A stretch of 16,249 bases of DNA from Eubacteriales Family XIII. Incertae Sedis bacterium (GCA_031281765.1 JAITEX010000080.1:1-16249); one strand, 5' to 3'; positions 6,273-13,807 are shown, counted from the stretch's first letter. Notes: a model not told the origin generated them from the sequence alone. Program-made: numbers and translations.

Positions 6273-7415
6273 ATGGATTTTACAGTAAAGCAAGAACATG
6301 AATTTGTAAGGCAGATGGTGCGCGATTTCGCGGCGGCGGAAGTAGAGCCGATCGCGGCGGACATCGACCAGGAACACCGTTTCCCGGAGGAAAACATACC
6401 GAAGATGGCCCGTTACGGACTGCTCGGCGTACCGTTCCCGAAAGAATGGGGCGGCAGCGGCGGCGATAACGTAGCTTATGCCATCACGGTAGAGGAACTG
6501 TCGCGCGTGTGCGCTACGACGGGCGTTATCTGCTCGGCTCATACGTCGCTCTGCGCGTGGCCTATATTTAATTACGGGACGGACGCTCAGAAAGAAAAAT
6601 ATCTGATTCCGCTTGCCAAGGGCGAGAAGCTCGGGGCTTTCGGGCTGACGGAGCCGAACGCGGGAACGGATGCGTCGGGCCAGCAGACAAAGGCCGAGGA
6701 CAAGGGCGACCACTGGCTGATAAACGGCAGCAAGGTATTTATTACGAACGGCGGCTATGCGGATACCTTCGTGGTGATGGCCATGACGGACAAAGCGAAG
6801 GGCAACCGCGGCATCTCGTCATTTATCGTCGAAAAGGACTTCGAGGGATTTTCCGTCGGCAAGACGGAGGACAAGATGGGGATTTGCGGCTCGTCCACGA
6901 CGGAGCTTGTATTCCGTGATATGCGGATACCGAAAGAGAATCTGCTTGGCGATGAGGGCCAGGGGTTCAAGGTGGCGCTGTCCACGCTTGACGGCGGGCG
7001 CATCGGCATCGCGTCGCAGGCGCTCGGCATCGCGCAGGGCGCGTTTGATGTGACCGTAGACTATATGAAGTCGCGCCGGCAGTTTGGAAAGCGGCTTGCC
7101 GATATGGAAGCGCTTCGCTTTGAGATGGCGGACCTGAAGACGCGCATTGACGCGGCCCGTCTGCTCATCTACCGCGCAGCCGACATGAAGGACCGTCACG
7201 AGAACTACGGGCCGATGTCCGCTATGGCGAAGCTCTACGCCTCCGAGACGGCCATGCACGTCACAACGAAGTGTGTGCAGATGCACGGCGGCTACGGTTA
7301 CACAAAGGATTATCCCGTCGAACGCATGATGCGTGACGCGAAAATCACGGAGATATATGAGGGTACTTCGGAGGCGCAGAAGCTCGTAATTGCGGCTTCG
7401 GTTTTCGGAAAATAA
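6273..7415 (+). CDS. bcd: Acyl-CoA dehydrogenase, butyryl-CoA dehydrogenase-like
   Basis: A 380-residue FAD enzyme that oxidises acyl-CoA or, in anaerobes, reduces enoyl-CoA using electrons from the Etf encoded next door. Length and motifs are standard: LGAFGLTEPNAGTDASGQQT (substrate/FAD region), INGSKVFITNG, DGGRIGIASQALGIAQGA, SRRQFGK, and the C-terminal YEGT with the catalytic base Glu363. The resemblance to Megasphaera-type butyryl-CoA dehydrogenase (LTEPNAGTDASGQQT, AKITEIYEGT) is strong from memory, hence the tentative symbol; caffeyl-CoA or other enoyl-CoA reductases are alternatives. ATG is preceded by GAGGAGG. The usual butyrate-pathway partners crt, hbd and thl are absent nearby, so the substrate is open. 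It is transcribed from its own Rex-like-controlled promoter, and etfB follows after 168 nt. Confidence 0.92.
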   Translation: MDFTVKQEHEFVRQMVRDFAAAEVEPIAADIDQEHRFPEENIPKMARYGLLGVPFPKEWGGSGGDNVAYAITVEELSRVCATTGVICSAHTSLCAWPIFNYGTDAQKEKYLIPLAKGEKLGAFGLTEPNAGTDASGQQTKAEDKGDHWLINGSKVFITNGGYADTFVVMAMTDKAKGNRGISSFIVEKDFEGFSVGKTEDKMGICGSSTTELVFRDMRIPKENLLGDEGQGFKVALSTLDGGRIGIASQALGIAQGAFDVTVDYMKSRRQFGKRLADMEALRFEMADLKTRIDAARLLIYRAADMKDRHENYGPMSAMAKLYASETAMHVTTKCVQMHGGYGYTKDYPVERMMRDAKITEIYEGTSEAQKLVIAASVFGK

Positions 7416-7427
7416 GGCCGGGGGATT

Positions 7428-7445
7428 TTGTTTGTCAATTAACAG
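7428..7445 (+). promoter_or_regulatory. Second Rex-like operator, upstream of etfB
   Basis: TTGTTTGTCAATTAACAG matches 11 of 14 positions of the Rex consensus. It lies 12 nt after the dehydrogenase stop codon and 55 nt before the predicted etfB -35 box. Its distance from that promoter makes it weaker evidence than the site at 6197. Confidence 0.4.
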
Positions 7446-7458
7446 ACGAAATGTCGGA

Positions 7459-7480
7459 AAACGTTAGAATTTTAACGTTT
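7459..7480 (+). promoter_or_regulatory. Inverted repeat (operator-like) upstream of the etfB promoter
   Basis: AAACGTTA (7459-7466) and TAACGTTT (7473-7480) are exact inverted repeats around GAATTT. The core GTTAG-AATT-TTAAC differs by one base from the Rex core, with the same AATT spacer as the site at 6197. The stem is A+T-rich and has no U tract, so a terminator is unlikely. Confidence 0.35.
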
Positions 7481-7499
7481 ATAAAGATTCGAAAAAAGC

Positions 7500-7528
7500 T
7501 TGAATCCCGTCCGGAAATCGTTTATGAT
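7500..7528 (+). promoter_or_regulatory. Sigma70-type promoter of etfBA
   Basis: TTGAAT (7500-7505), a 17-nt spacer and TATGAT (7523-7528) predict a start near 7535, about 49 nt before the etfB ATG. Confidence 0.5.
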
Positions 7529-7583
7529 AACAGACAAGAGCAGTGTTTCACTCGCCCGTACCCCGAAGAAACAGGAGGAAATT

Positions 7584-8387
7584 ATGGCATTTAAAATTAT
7601 CGTTTGCGCGAAGCAGGTGCCGGATACGAATGAGATCAAAATAGATCCGGTCACCAAAACGCTGGTGCGGGAGGGAGTCCCGAGCATTCTGAACCACGAT
7701 GACGCAAATGCGCTTGAAGAGGCTTTGAAAATCAAGGATATGTATCCGGACACGCATATCACGGTCATTACGATGGGCCCGCCTCAGGCAAAGAATATGC
7801 TCAGGGAATGTCTCGCAATGGGCGCGGATGACGCAGTGCTTGCGTCTGACAGGGCGCTTGGGGGTTCCGATACGTGGGCGACGTCAAACGCGCTCGCGGC
7901 CGCCTGCCGTAAGGTAGGGGAGTACGACCTCATATTTGCCGGTCGTCAGGCTATTGACGGGGATACGGCGCAGGTCGGCCCGCAGCTTGCGGAAAAGCTC
8001 GGCATACCCCAGGTCACGTACGTCACGGAATTCTCCATCGAAGACGATAGGACGCATATCACCGTAAAGCGCGCGCTTGAGGACGGCTATGAGCTTATCA
8101 AGATAAAGACGCCGTGTATGCTGACTGCCATCAAGGAACTGAACTCGCCGCGCTATATGTCGATCGGCGGTATCTATGACGCGGTAAGAAGAGATATACC
8201 GAGCTGGGGAGCCGCGGAACTCGGCGTCGACCCGGATAAGGAAGTCGGGCTGCTCGCCTCGCCGACGAATGTCTACCGTTCGTTCACGCCGGTACCCAAG
8301 GGCAAGGGTGTGACGATCGAAGGGGAAAGCGACAAGGACATCGCGGACAAGCTTATCATCGCCCTGAAGGCGAAGCACGCGATATAG
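7584..8387 (+). CDS. etfB: Electron transfer flavoprotein beta subunit
   Basis: A 267-residue subunit of the cytoplasmic Etf dimer that passes electrons between flavins and the acyl-CoA dehydrogenase. It begins IIVCAKQVPDTNEIKIDP, typical of EtfB, and contains GRQAIDGDTAQVGP at residues 120-133. In my knowledge of the family, DGDTAQVGP marks the FAD-binding, bifurcation-capable anaerobe type, in contrast to the DDDCNQTG type of mitochondrial/aerobic Etf. The start chosen is ATG 7584, preceded by AGGAGG; the longer frame from TTG 7500 would run through the promoter and has no ribosome site. The stop overlaps the ribosome site for etfA (TAGGAGG), and etfA begins 13 nt later, so the two are one operon. 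Confidence 0.96.
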   Translation: MAFKIIVCAKQVPDTNEIKIDPVTKTLVREGVPSILNHDDANALEEALKIKDMYPDTHITVITMGPPQAKNMLRECLAMGADDAVLASDRALGGSDTWATSNALAAACRKVGEYDLIFAGRQAIDGDTAQVGPQLAEKLGIPQVTYVTEFSIEDDRTHITVKRALEDGYELIKIKTPCMLTAIKELNSPRYMSIGGIYDAVRRDIPSWGAAELGVDPDKEVGLLASPTNVYRSFTPVPKGKGVTIEGESDKDIADKLIIALKAKHAI

Positions 8388-8400
8388 GAGGAAAAAGGCC

Positions 8401-9702
8401 ATGGCAATATCAATTATCAGAGAAAACTGCGTCGGCTGCAAACTGTGCATCAAAGCCTGCCCGTTTGACGCGATAGATATGGACGGCAAGATAGCCGTTA
8501 TCAATGAGAAATGTACCTCATGCAAACAGTGTATCCCGAAATGTAATTTCGAAGCCATCCTTGACGATACGCCCGAAGAAGTCGCGGAAACCGTGGATCT
8601 CGGCGCCTATAAGAACGTCTGGGTATTCGCGGAACAGCGCCGGGGCGTGATGATGAATGTCGCGCTTGAGCTGGTTGGCGAAGGCCGCCGTCTCGCGCGC
8701 GAAATCGGAGACGGCGCAAAAGTCTATGCGGTACTCGTCGGCGACAAGGTCGAAGAGCTCGCGCAGGAATGCTTTGAATTTGGCGCGGACGGCGTCTACC
8801 TTATCGAACATGAACTGTTGAAGAATTATACGACGGACGGCTATACGAAGGTTTTGACGGACGCTATACGCCGGGATAAGCCCGAGATCGTCATCTTCGG
8901 CGCAACGCATATCGGGCGCGACCTCGCGCCGCGCGTCGCCGCGCGGCTGAACACGGGCCTGACAGCGGACTGCACGCGTCTTGACGTCAAAGTTTCGAGC
9001 TATATCGAATACGCGAACAAGAACACGACGCTCGACACCTCGGACCTCGACCCGAATTCCGATGACAAGGGGCTGAAGCAGACGCGCCCGGCCTTCGGCG
9101 GCAACCTGATGGCGACCATCGTCTGCCCGCGTACGCGGCCGCAGATGGCGACCGTACGTCCCGGCGTCATGACAAAGCGCGAGCGCAGACCCGGCCAGAC
9201 GGGTGAACTGCTGCGCTTTGAGCCGAAGCTCACGGCGGGCGATATTCATGTCGACGTCGTCGAAGTCGTCAAGAGCATGAAGGAAATCGTCTCGCTGACC
9301 GATGCGGACATCATCTGCTCGGGCGGCCGCGGGCTCGGCGATCCGTCGGGTTTCGAGCTTATCAAAAAATTTGCCGACAAGGTCGGCGGCGTTGTCGGTT
9401 CGTCAAGAGCGGCGGTTGACGCGGGCTGGATAGACCATTCGCATCAGGTCGGCCAGACGGGCACGACGGTGAAGCCAAAGATATATTTCGCCTGCGGTAT
9501 CTCGGGCGCCATACAGCATCTCGCGGGTATGCAGACGTCTGAACTGATTGTCGCGATCAACAAGGATCCCGGAGCGCCGATATTCGAAGTCGCCGACTAC
9601 GGCATCGTCGGAGATCTGTACAAGGTCATTCCCGAAATCATCGAGGAGTGGGACAAGGCCGACGAGCTCTATGAGGCGACGCTTGACAGGAGCGACGACT
9701 AA
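8401..9702 (+). CDS. etfA: Electron transfer flavoprotein alpha subunit with N-terminal two-cluster ferredoxin domain
   Basis: A 433-residue EtfA, about 100 longer than the usual 320-340 because of an N-terminal ferredoxin domain. Cys10, 13, 16 and 20 (CVGCKLCIKACP) and Cys38, 41, 44 and 48 (CTSCKQCIPKC) are two complete [4Fe-4S] motifs. The EtfA core follows, with the C-terminal FAD-binding half marked by GGRGLGDPSGFELIKKFAD, SSRAAVDAGW, VGQTGTTVKP, YFACGISGAIQHLAGM and AINKDPGAPIFEVADYGIVGD. Known relatives of this layout are CarE (caffeyl-CoA reductase) and LctC (lactate dehydrogenase complex) of Acetobacterium, which work in flavin-based electron bifurcation or confurcation. With EtfB and the dehydrogenase it probably forms a complex linking NADH, ferredoxin and an acyl/enoyl-CoA pair. 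Excellent ribosome site AGGAGG. The gene ends before a strong hairpin terminator. Confidence 0.96.
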   Translation: MAISIIRENCVGCKLCIKACPFDAIDMDGKIAVINEKCTSCKQCIPKCNFEAILDDTPEEVAETVDLGAYKNVWVFAEQRRGVMMNVALELVGEGRRLAREIGDGAKVYAVLVGDKVEELAQECFEFGADGVYLIEHELLKNYTTDGYTKVLTDAIRRDKPEIVIFGATHIGRDLAPRVAARLNTGLTADCTRLDVKVSSYIEYANKNTTLDTSDLDPNSDDKGLKQTRPAFGGNLMATIVCPRTRPQMATVRPGVMTKRERRPGQTGELLRFEPKLTAGDIHVDVVEVVKSMKEIVSLTDADIICSGGRGLGDPSGFELIKKFADKVGGVVGSSRAAVDAGWIDHSHQVGQTGTTVKPKIYFACGISGAIQHLAGMQTSELIVAINKDPGAPIFEVADYGIVGDLYKVIPEIIEEWDKADELYEATLDRSDD

Positions 9703-9731
9703 GGAAGCTCGAGAGACGAATAAAAATAATG

Positions 9732-9760
9732 AGGCCGCGGGCGAATGCCCGCGGCCTTTA
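9732..9760 (+). terminator. Rho-independent terminator of the etfBA operon
   Basis: AGGCCGCGGGC (9732-9742) pairs perfectly with GCCCGCGGCCT (9747-9757) around a GAAT tetraloop, followed by TTTA. The A-rich stretch just before it gives a U tract on the other strand, so it could also stop the convergent PBP transcript, about 100 nt past that gene's end. Confidence 0.85.
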
Positions 9761-9792
9761 TGTAATCGCAGGTTTTCAGCCCTGCGTTGGGG

Positions 9793-9864
9793 TGACACAG
9801 GGGGACAGTCCCCCCGTGTCGGATTGTATACAATTTAGCACAACGGAACCGTCCCCCTGTGTCA
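9793..9864. repeat. 72-bp palindromic interspersed (REP-like) element
   Basis: The element has exact 14-bp terminal inverted repeats, TGACACAGGGGGAC at 9793-9806 and its complement at 9851-9864. The left half folds on itself (GGGGGACAGTCCCCC within GACAC/GTGTC), and the middle contains the perfect palindrome ATTGTATACAAT (9823-9834). From memory, GGGGAC/GTCCCC elements of this look occur in many copies in Clostridia and Negativicutes, probably mobilised in trans by Y1/REP-associated transposases; none is encoded here. Its last bases (TCA at 9862-9864) are the complement of the PBP stop codon. Confidence 0.7.
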
Positions 9865-12800
9865 GGCGGCGGGTTTCCGTGGCGTCCGCACGCGGCGTCC
9901 GGCCGTTGGTCCGCCTTCGTCCGTCGGCGGTTGCGCCGGAGGATTGCTCGGATCAGTCGGCGGCGTCACCGGATCAGTCGGTGTGTCGGGTGGCGTAACC
10001 GGTTCGGCCGGGGGTTCCGACTCCTCTTTCTTGTTCGGGTCGTAGCTCGTATCAACCTTTTCGCCCGGCGCGACCGGGTATTTCCCGGGGTTCGGATTGT
10101 GCATGGGGCAGTAGTATTGCGGAGCCTGGCCGTCATCATCCGCGCCGTTGAGCGCCGAGAATGTTTTCTCCTCGGTGTTCTGGCACCACGGCGTTGCGAG
10201 GTAGCCGGAGTCGGTACATATGGTGACCGTTTCACTGCCGTACATGATTTTGCCCGGCGAGGTGCCTTTGATAAAGTAATCAGAATAGCCCCCGACGCTT
10301 GACTTTACGACATTTGCCGGCTTGTCCGGAAACTCACCCGCCTCCGTGCCATCCAAACATGCCGTCATAATCGTGCGCCAGAGTTTTGCCGCGTCGGACG
10401 AGGTGCCTTTCATATCGATGTTGATGTCGCCCCCCATCCAAACGGCCGCCGAGTATTCCGGCGTGAACCCGACAAACCAGAAGTCGTATTTTTCCGAGGT
10501 GGTACCGGTTTTGCCGGCCGTCGGTATGCCGGAGAGCTGCGCGTTTTTGCCGAGGCCGCTCGTAACGGTCGTGCGCAGTATGTCCGTCATAATAAAGGCG
10601 GTGCCCGCATCCATCGCTTTCGTCTCGGTGGTTTTGCCGTCAAGTATCACGGTACCGTCGCGCTGCTTCACGGCGGTATAGGCTATGGGGTCGTTGTGTA
10701 CGCCCTCGTTCGGGAAGGCGCTATAGGCGGAGGCCATTTCGAGCGGGGATATGCCGCGCGTCATACCGCCGAGGGCGAGGGCCGCCGGGTTCATGTCGTT
10801 CGTCGCGCCTTTTTCGACCAAGGTGGTAATGCCGAGCTTTTTCAGAAATTCCGAACTGCGTTCCGTCCCGATATTCAGCTGCGTCTTTACCGCGTTGACG
10901 TTGATTGACTGCTCAACGGACTTGCGCAAGGTCTGCGCTCCGCGGAACCCGTTGTACCAATTCTTCGGCCACGCTTTTCCGCCGTAGGACATTTTCTCAT
11001 CGATTATTATGCTGAGTGGCGTCCAATACTTGCCGTAGGACTGTTCACCGTTGGTAATGGCCTCACCGTCCGCGCCCATCTGTATGGCCGGACCGTAGAC
11101 GCTGATGGGTTTTATCGTCGAACCGGGCTGCCGCGGCGAAGTGGCCCTGTTATAGTTCCGCTCCCCCTCGACGTTTCTGCCGCCGACCATCGCCTTGACG
11201 CGCCCCGTAGCGTTTTCGAGGATAACGAAGGCGCTCTGCGGCTGCCGTATCTTCTGGTTCAGCGTGTAGCGCACCACGGTGGACTTCACATCGTTCGGCA
11301 GCGTGATTTCGATGGATTTGCCGCTCAGCGATATGGTCTTGCCTACGGTGAAGAAATCCGGGTTCGCTTTCATAAATTCGGCTGAGATAATGCAGTTCCC
11401 GTCCTCATCCAAGCTCTTGTAGCCCTGCGGGATATTGATATAGCCGCCGTTGGTGATATAAAAGACGCCCTTGCTCGTCATTTCATAGAAGCTCTTGAAT
11501 TCAATGCTCACATCCGGCTGGCCGCCGACGGTGGTCTTGTAGAAGTTCAGGCGCGCGTTCTTGTAGAGCACTAAGCTTCCGTCCTCCCGGAGCTCCGCCT
11601 CGGATGAGCCGAATGTGAATACGCCCTCATCGTCGAACAAATTGCTGTTTTTATACAGTAGGAGCTTGCCGGAATCATCGAGGATGTTTTTGCTCTTGTC
11701 GGTATTCTTCAGCGTGATGCTCGGGAAGTTCGAGGAATCCTCAAACTCATTGATTGCGGCGGTCTGCATCGTCGCGCTCATGGTGCTGTGGATCTCATAG
11801 CCGCCCGTATAGACCATCTGCAAGGCGGTCTGCATATCGACGGCCTTGTCGGGATATTCCTTCATGAGGTTTTTCGCGACATTGTTTATCGCCCAATCCA
11901 CGAAGAATGATGCGCTGTCGTCGCCGGACGGTTCCGTCACGACGATATGGTCGCGCAGGTTCTCCTGCAATGCGGCATCGTATTCCTCCTGCGTGATTTT
12001 CTCCTGTTCGAGCATGAATTTCAGCACGAGTTTTATGCGGTCTTCGACATTGCCGTTATAGACATAGTCGTACAGCCGGCCTTTTTTCAGCAGATTGGGA
12101 TCGTCTTCCGCGACGCTGCCTTTTTGCTTTGACAATATCATCGAATACTGCCCCGGCGATTTCGGCAGGCTCGCAAGAGCCGCACATTCCACGAGATCAA
12201 GGTCCTTCAGGTCTTTGCCGAAATAATTCTTTGCGGCGGCTTTGATGCCGTAACTGTGGTTGCCGAGAGGAATTGTATTGAGATAATGGGTCAGGATGTC
12301 TTCCTTATAGAGCTTCTTTTCGAGCTGCACGGAATAATAAGCCTCTTGTATCTTACGATTCATATCATAGTCGGACTTCGAGTCGACAAGCCAGATATTC
12401 CGCGCGAGCTGTTGCGTAATGGTGCTCGTGCCACTGACCTTGCCGCCGCCGAAAACGCTTTCCTTGATTGCGCCGAGTATACGGATAAAGTTGAAGCCGT
12501 GGTGTTCCCAGAACGTCTTGTCCTCCACCGCGACAATGGCATCCTGCAGTTGCTGCGGTATCTGTTCATAGGTAACGAGTTCGCGCTGCTCATCGCCGAT
12601 ATAGATATTCTTGATAGGTTGGTCCTTGTCATCGTAGATAACGGATGAATTGCTCAGCAGTGAGGCGATGGCTGTCGTGTCTACTTCGGGAATATCCTTG
12701 ATAGCGGAATAGACGTAGAGTACGCCGGCCGCCATAACGACGAGGACGACGAGAAATATCGAAGCGAGGACGCTTTTCATCACCGTATGCTTTTTACGGC

Positions 12801-13350
12801 CCTTTCTCCGTTTCGCGCCCTTAGCACCCGGAGGCAGGGGTCTGCCGCCCTTGGAGCCTGGAGGCCGGGAGCCGGGAGGGAGGGGCCTACCGTTCCGTGC
12901 GTTCACGGGGCGTGCTCCCGGCGGGATAGGCCGTCCGTTTTTCGCGTTTACGGGGCGCGCGCCGGGCGGGATAGGCCGTCCGTTCTGCGCGTTCGCCGGC
13001 CGGGCGCCGGGTGGGATGGGCCGTCCGTTCTGCGCGTTCGCCGGCCGCGCGCCGGACGGGATCGGTCTGCCGTTCCCCGCGCTTGCGGGACGCGCGCCGG
13101 GCGGGATAGGTCTGCCGTTCCCCGCGTTCGCCGGCCGGGCGCCGGACGGGATCGGCCGTCCGTTCCCCGCGCCTACGGGACGCGCGCCCGTCGCCGGCCT
13201 GCCGTTTGCGGCGCCGGCGGACCGGGGGTTCGGCGGAATGGGAGGCGCGCTACTCGTTTTCGCGGGCCTGCTGCGTTTCAGTTCATTTTCAATTTCATCA
13301 AACTTGCCGAGCAAGTCTTTTATATCATTCGAGTTGTTTTCATTGTTCAT
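9862..13350 (-). CDS. Class A penicillin-binding protein (PBP1A type) with repeat-rich cytoplasmic tail
   Basis: A bifunctional peptidoglycan synthase of 1162 residues, longer than the usual 650-900. A cytoplasmic tail (1-190) contains about nine 15-residue Pro/Gly/Arg repeats, then a membrane anchor (about 194-215). The GT51 glycosyltransferase follows, with catalytic Glu276 in VEDKTFWEHHG and GTSTITQQLARN. A roughly 200-residue beta-rich linker precedes the transpeptidase: Ser744-x-x-Lys747 in PGSTIKP, Ser815-x-Asn817 in QSINVNA, and KTGTT at 947-951. All catalytic motifs are intact. A Pro/Thr-rich extracellular end closes the protein. Start: ATG 13350, with AGGTGG just upstream; the frame reaches a GTG at 13359, but that GTG lies inside the ribosome site. 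The stop lies in a REP-like element, so the end may have been altered. Monocistronic, convergent with etfA. Confidence 0.94.
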   Translation of the reverse strand: MNNENNSNDIKDLLGKFDEIENELKRSRPAKTSSAPPIPPNPRSAGAANGRPATGARPVGAGNGRPIPSGARPANAGNGRPIPPGARPASAGNGRPIPSGARPANAQNGRPIPPGARPANAQNGRPIPPGARPVNAKNGRPIPPGARPVNARNGRPLPPGSRPPGSKGGRPLPPGAKGAKRRKGRKKHTVMKSVLASIFLVVLVVMAAGVLYVYSAIKDIPEVDTTAIASLLSNSSVIYDDKDQPIKNIYIGDEQRELVTYEQIPQQLQDAIVAVEDKTFWEHHGFNFIRILGAIKESVFGGGKVSGTSTITQQLARNIWLVDSKSDYDMNRKIQEAYYSVQLEKKLYKEDILTHYLNTIPLGNHSYGIKAAAKNYFGKDLKDLDLVECAALASLPKSPGQYSMILSKQKGSVAEDDPNLLKKGRLYDYVYNGNVEDRIKLVLKFMLEQEKITQEEYDAALQENLRDHIVVTEPSGDDSASFFVDWAINNVAKNLMKEYPDKAVDMQTALQMVYTGGYEIHSTMSATMQTAAINEFEDSSNFPSITLKNTDKSKNILDDSGKLLLYKNSNLFDDEGVFTFGSSEAELREDGSLVLYKNARLNFYKTTVGGQPDVSIEFKSFYEMTSKGVFYITNGGYINIPQGYKSLDEDGNCIISAEFMKANPDFFTVGKTISLSGKSIEITLPNDVKSTVVRYTLNQKIRQPQSAFVILENATGRVKAMVGGRNVEGERNYNRATSPRQPGSTIKPISVYGPAIQMGADGEAITNGEQSYGKYWTPLSIIIDEKMSYGGKAWPKNWYNGFRGAQTLRKSVEQSINVNAVKTQLNIGTERSSEFLKKLGITTLVEKGATNDMNPAALALGGMTRGISPLEMASAYSAFPNEGVHNDPIAYTAVKQRDGTVILDGKTTETKAMDAGTAFIMTDILRTTVTSGLGKNAQLSGIPTAGKTGTTSEKYDFWFVGFTPEYSAAVWMGGDINIDMKGTSSDAAKLWRTIMTACLDGTEAGEFPDKPANVVKSSVGGYSDYFIKGTSPGKIMYGSETVTICTDSGYLATPWCQNTEEKTFSALNGADDDGQAPQYYCPMHNPNPGKYPVAPGEKVDTSYDPNKKEESEPPAEPVTPPDTPTDPVTPPTDPSNPPAQPPTDEGGPTAGRRVRTPRKPAA
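12808..13206 (-). repeat. 45-bp tandem repeats encoding NGRPIPPGARPANA units in the PBP tail
   Basis: Residues 49-181 consist of about nine units: one shortened first copy, six or seven near-identical 15-mers of the form NGRPIPPGARPANAQ (variants PS/PP, AN/VN/AS, ending G/Q/K/R), and two diverged last copies (NGRPLPPGSRPPGSK and GGRPLPPGAKG). The DNA copies are also similar, pointing to recent expansion by slippage or recombination. The tail is strongly basic, ending RRKGRKK before the membrane segment. Confidence 0.9.
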
Positions 13351-13420
13351 GACTTCCACCTATTTTTTACCAATGCAATGCAAGCCCTCTTGTGTTTTCG
13401 GGCTGCATACAGATACTCTT

Positions 13421-13429
13421 ATTATATCA
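13421..13429 (-). promoter_or_regulatory. Extended -10 promoter of the PBP gene
   Basis: On the minus strand TGATATAAT gives a perfect TATAAT (13421-13426) with TGn extension. No good -35 box is present at 17-18 nt. The predicted start near 13414 leaves about 64 nt of leader. Confidence 0.55.
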
Positions 13430-13621
13430 AACTATTCCGCCTACGCATAATTGACGCGGGTTTTATAGCAACCATTCTCGGCGGAGTAACGGTGTTCGCC
13501 GCAATTGAGGGGCAATAAAGCCGCGCCCGTCTATTGTTCCATACCACTCGGCTTGCCTGGGCTTGCGGTTACGGCATTTGCATAGTTATAATAAAAATAG
13601 GAAATTTAATCAAGAGATATA
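13430..13621. other. Intergenic stretch between PBP promoter and toxin promoter
   Basis: No credible gene is seen. A TATAAT box occurs on the plus strand at 13587-13592 with a poor upstream -35 (TTGCGG, 18-nt spacer). Composition shifts from GC-rich to very AT-rich after about 13575, toward the toxin locus. Confidence 0.4.
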
Positions 13622-13650
13622 TTGACATTATATGAAAAATAATATAGCAT
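13622..13650 (+). promoter_or_regulatory. Promoter of the small toxin mRNA
   Basis: A perfect -35 TTGACA (13622-13627) is followed after 17 nt by TAGCAT (13645-13650). The start would be near 13657, giving a 5' leader of about 150 nt before the toxin ATG. Confidence 0.5.
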
Positions 13651-13694
13651 ATAAGCGAGGTGCGTTGCCGGGAAGCGATGCCATGGGACATAGT

Positions 13695-13802
13695 CTCCTC
13701 TATTCGCAACCCAAGGGCGGTTTACTCCACCGTTAGAACCGAAACGTAGCATACGTGTGCGTTGAAAGAAACACACATATGAGGTTGCGAGAAGGGAGGT
13801 GG
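13695..13802 (+). promoter_or_regulatory. Toxin mRNA leader structure masking the ribosome binding site
   Basis: TCGCAACC (13704-13711) is perfectly complementary to GGTTGCGA (13783-13790). Beyond a small internal loop, CTCC (13695-13698) pairs with GGAG (13795-13798), part of the Shine-Dalgarno sequence GGGAGGTGG. Inside lie smaller hairpins such as ACGTA-GCA-TACGT (13744-13756). Such long-range masking is usual in type I toxin messages. Pairing was read by eye; no energy was calculated. Confidence 0.5.
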
Positions 13803-13807
13803 TACGT

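Noticed and set aside
7459..7480. Rho-independent terminator for the acyl-CoA dehydrogenase gene
   Set aside because: The 8-bp stem is A+T-rich and followed by ATAAAG rather than a U tract; an operator reading fits better.
7500..7583. TTG start giving EtfB 28 extra residues
   Set aside because: The region contains the promoter boxes and has no ribosome site; ATG 7584 follows AGGAGG and matches the family N-terminus.
12808..13206. Regular repeats that might be a CRISPR array
   Set aside because: Units are contiguous 45-bp copies in frame with a protein and have no unique spacers or cas genes nearby.
13351..13359. GTG start for the PBP three codons upstream
   Set aside because: The GTG lies inside the Shine-Dalgarno sequence AGGTGG that serves the ATG at 13350.
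12787..13518. Plus-strand repetitive frames (243 and 199 codons) with GRAPGGIGRPF repeats
   Set aside because: They are the other-strand reading of the PBP tandem repeats; no ribosome site or promoter supports them.
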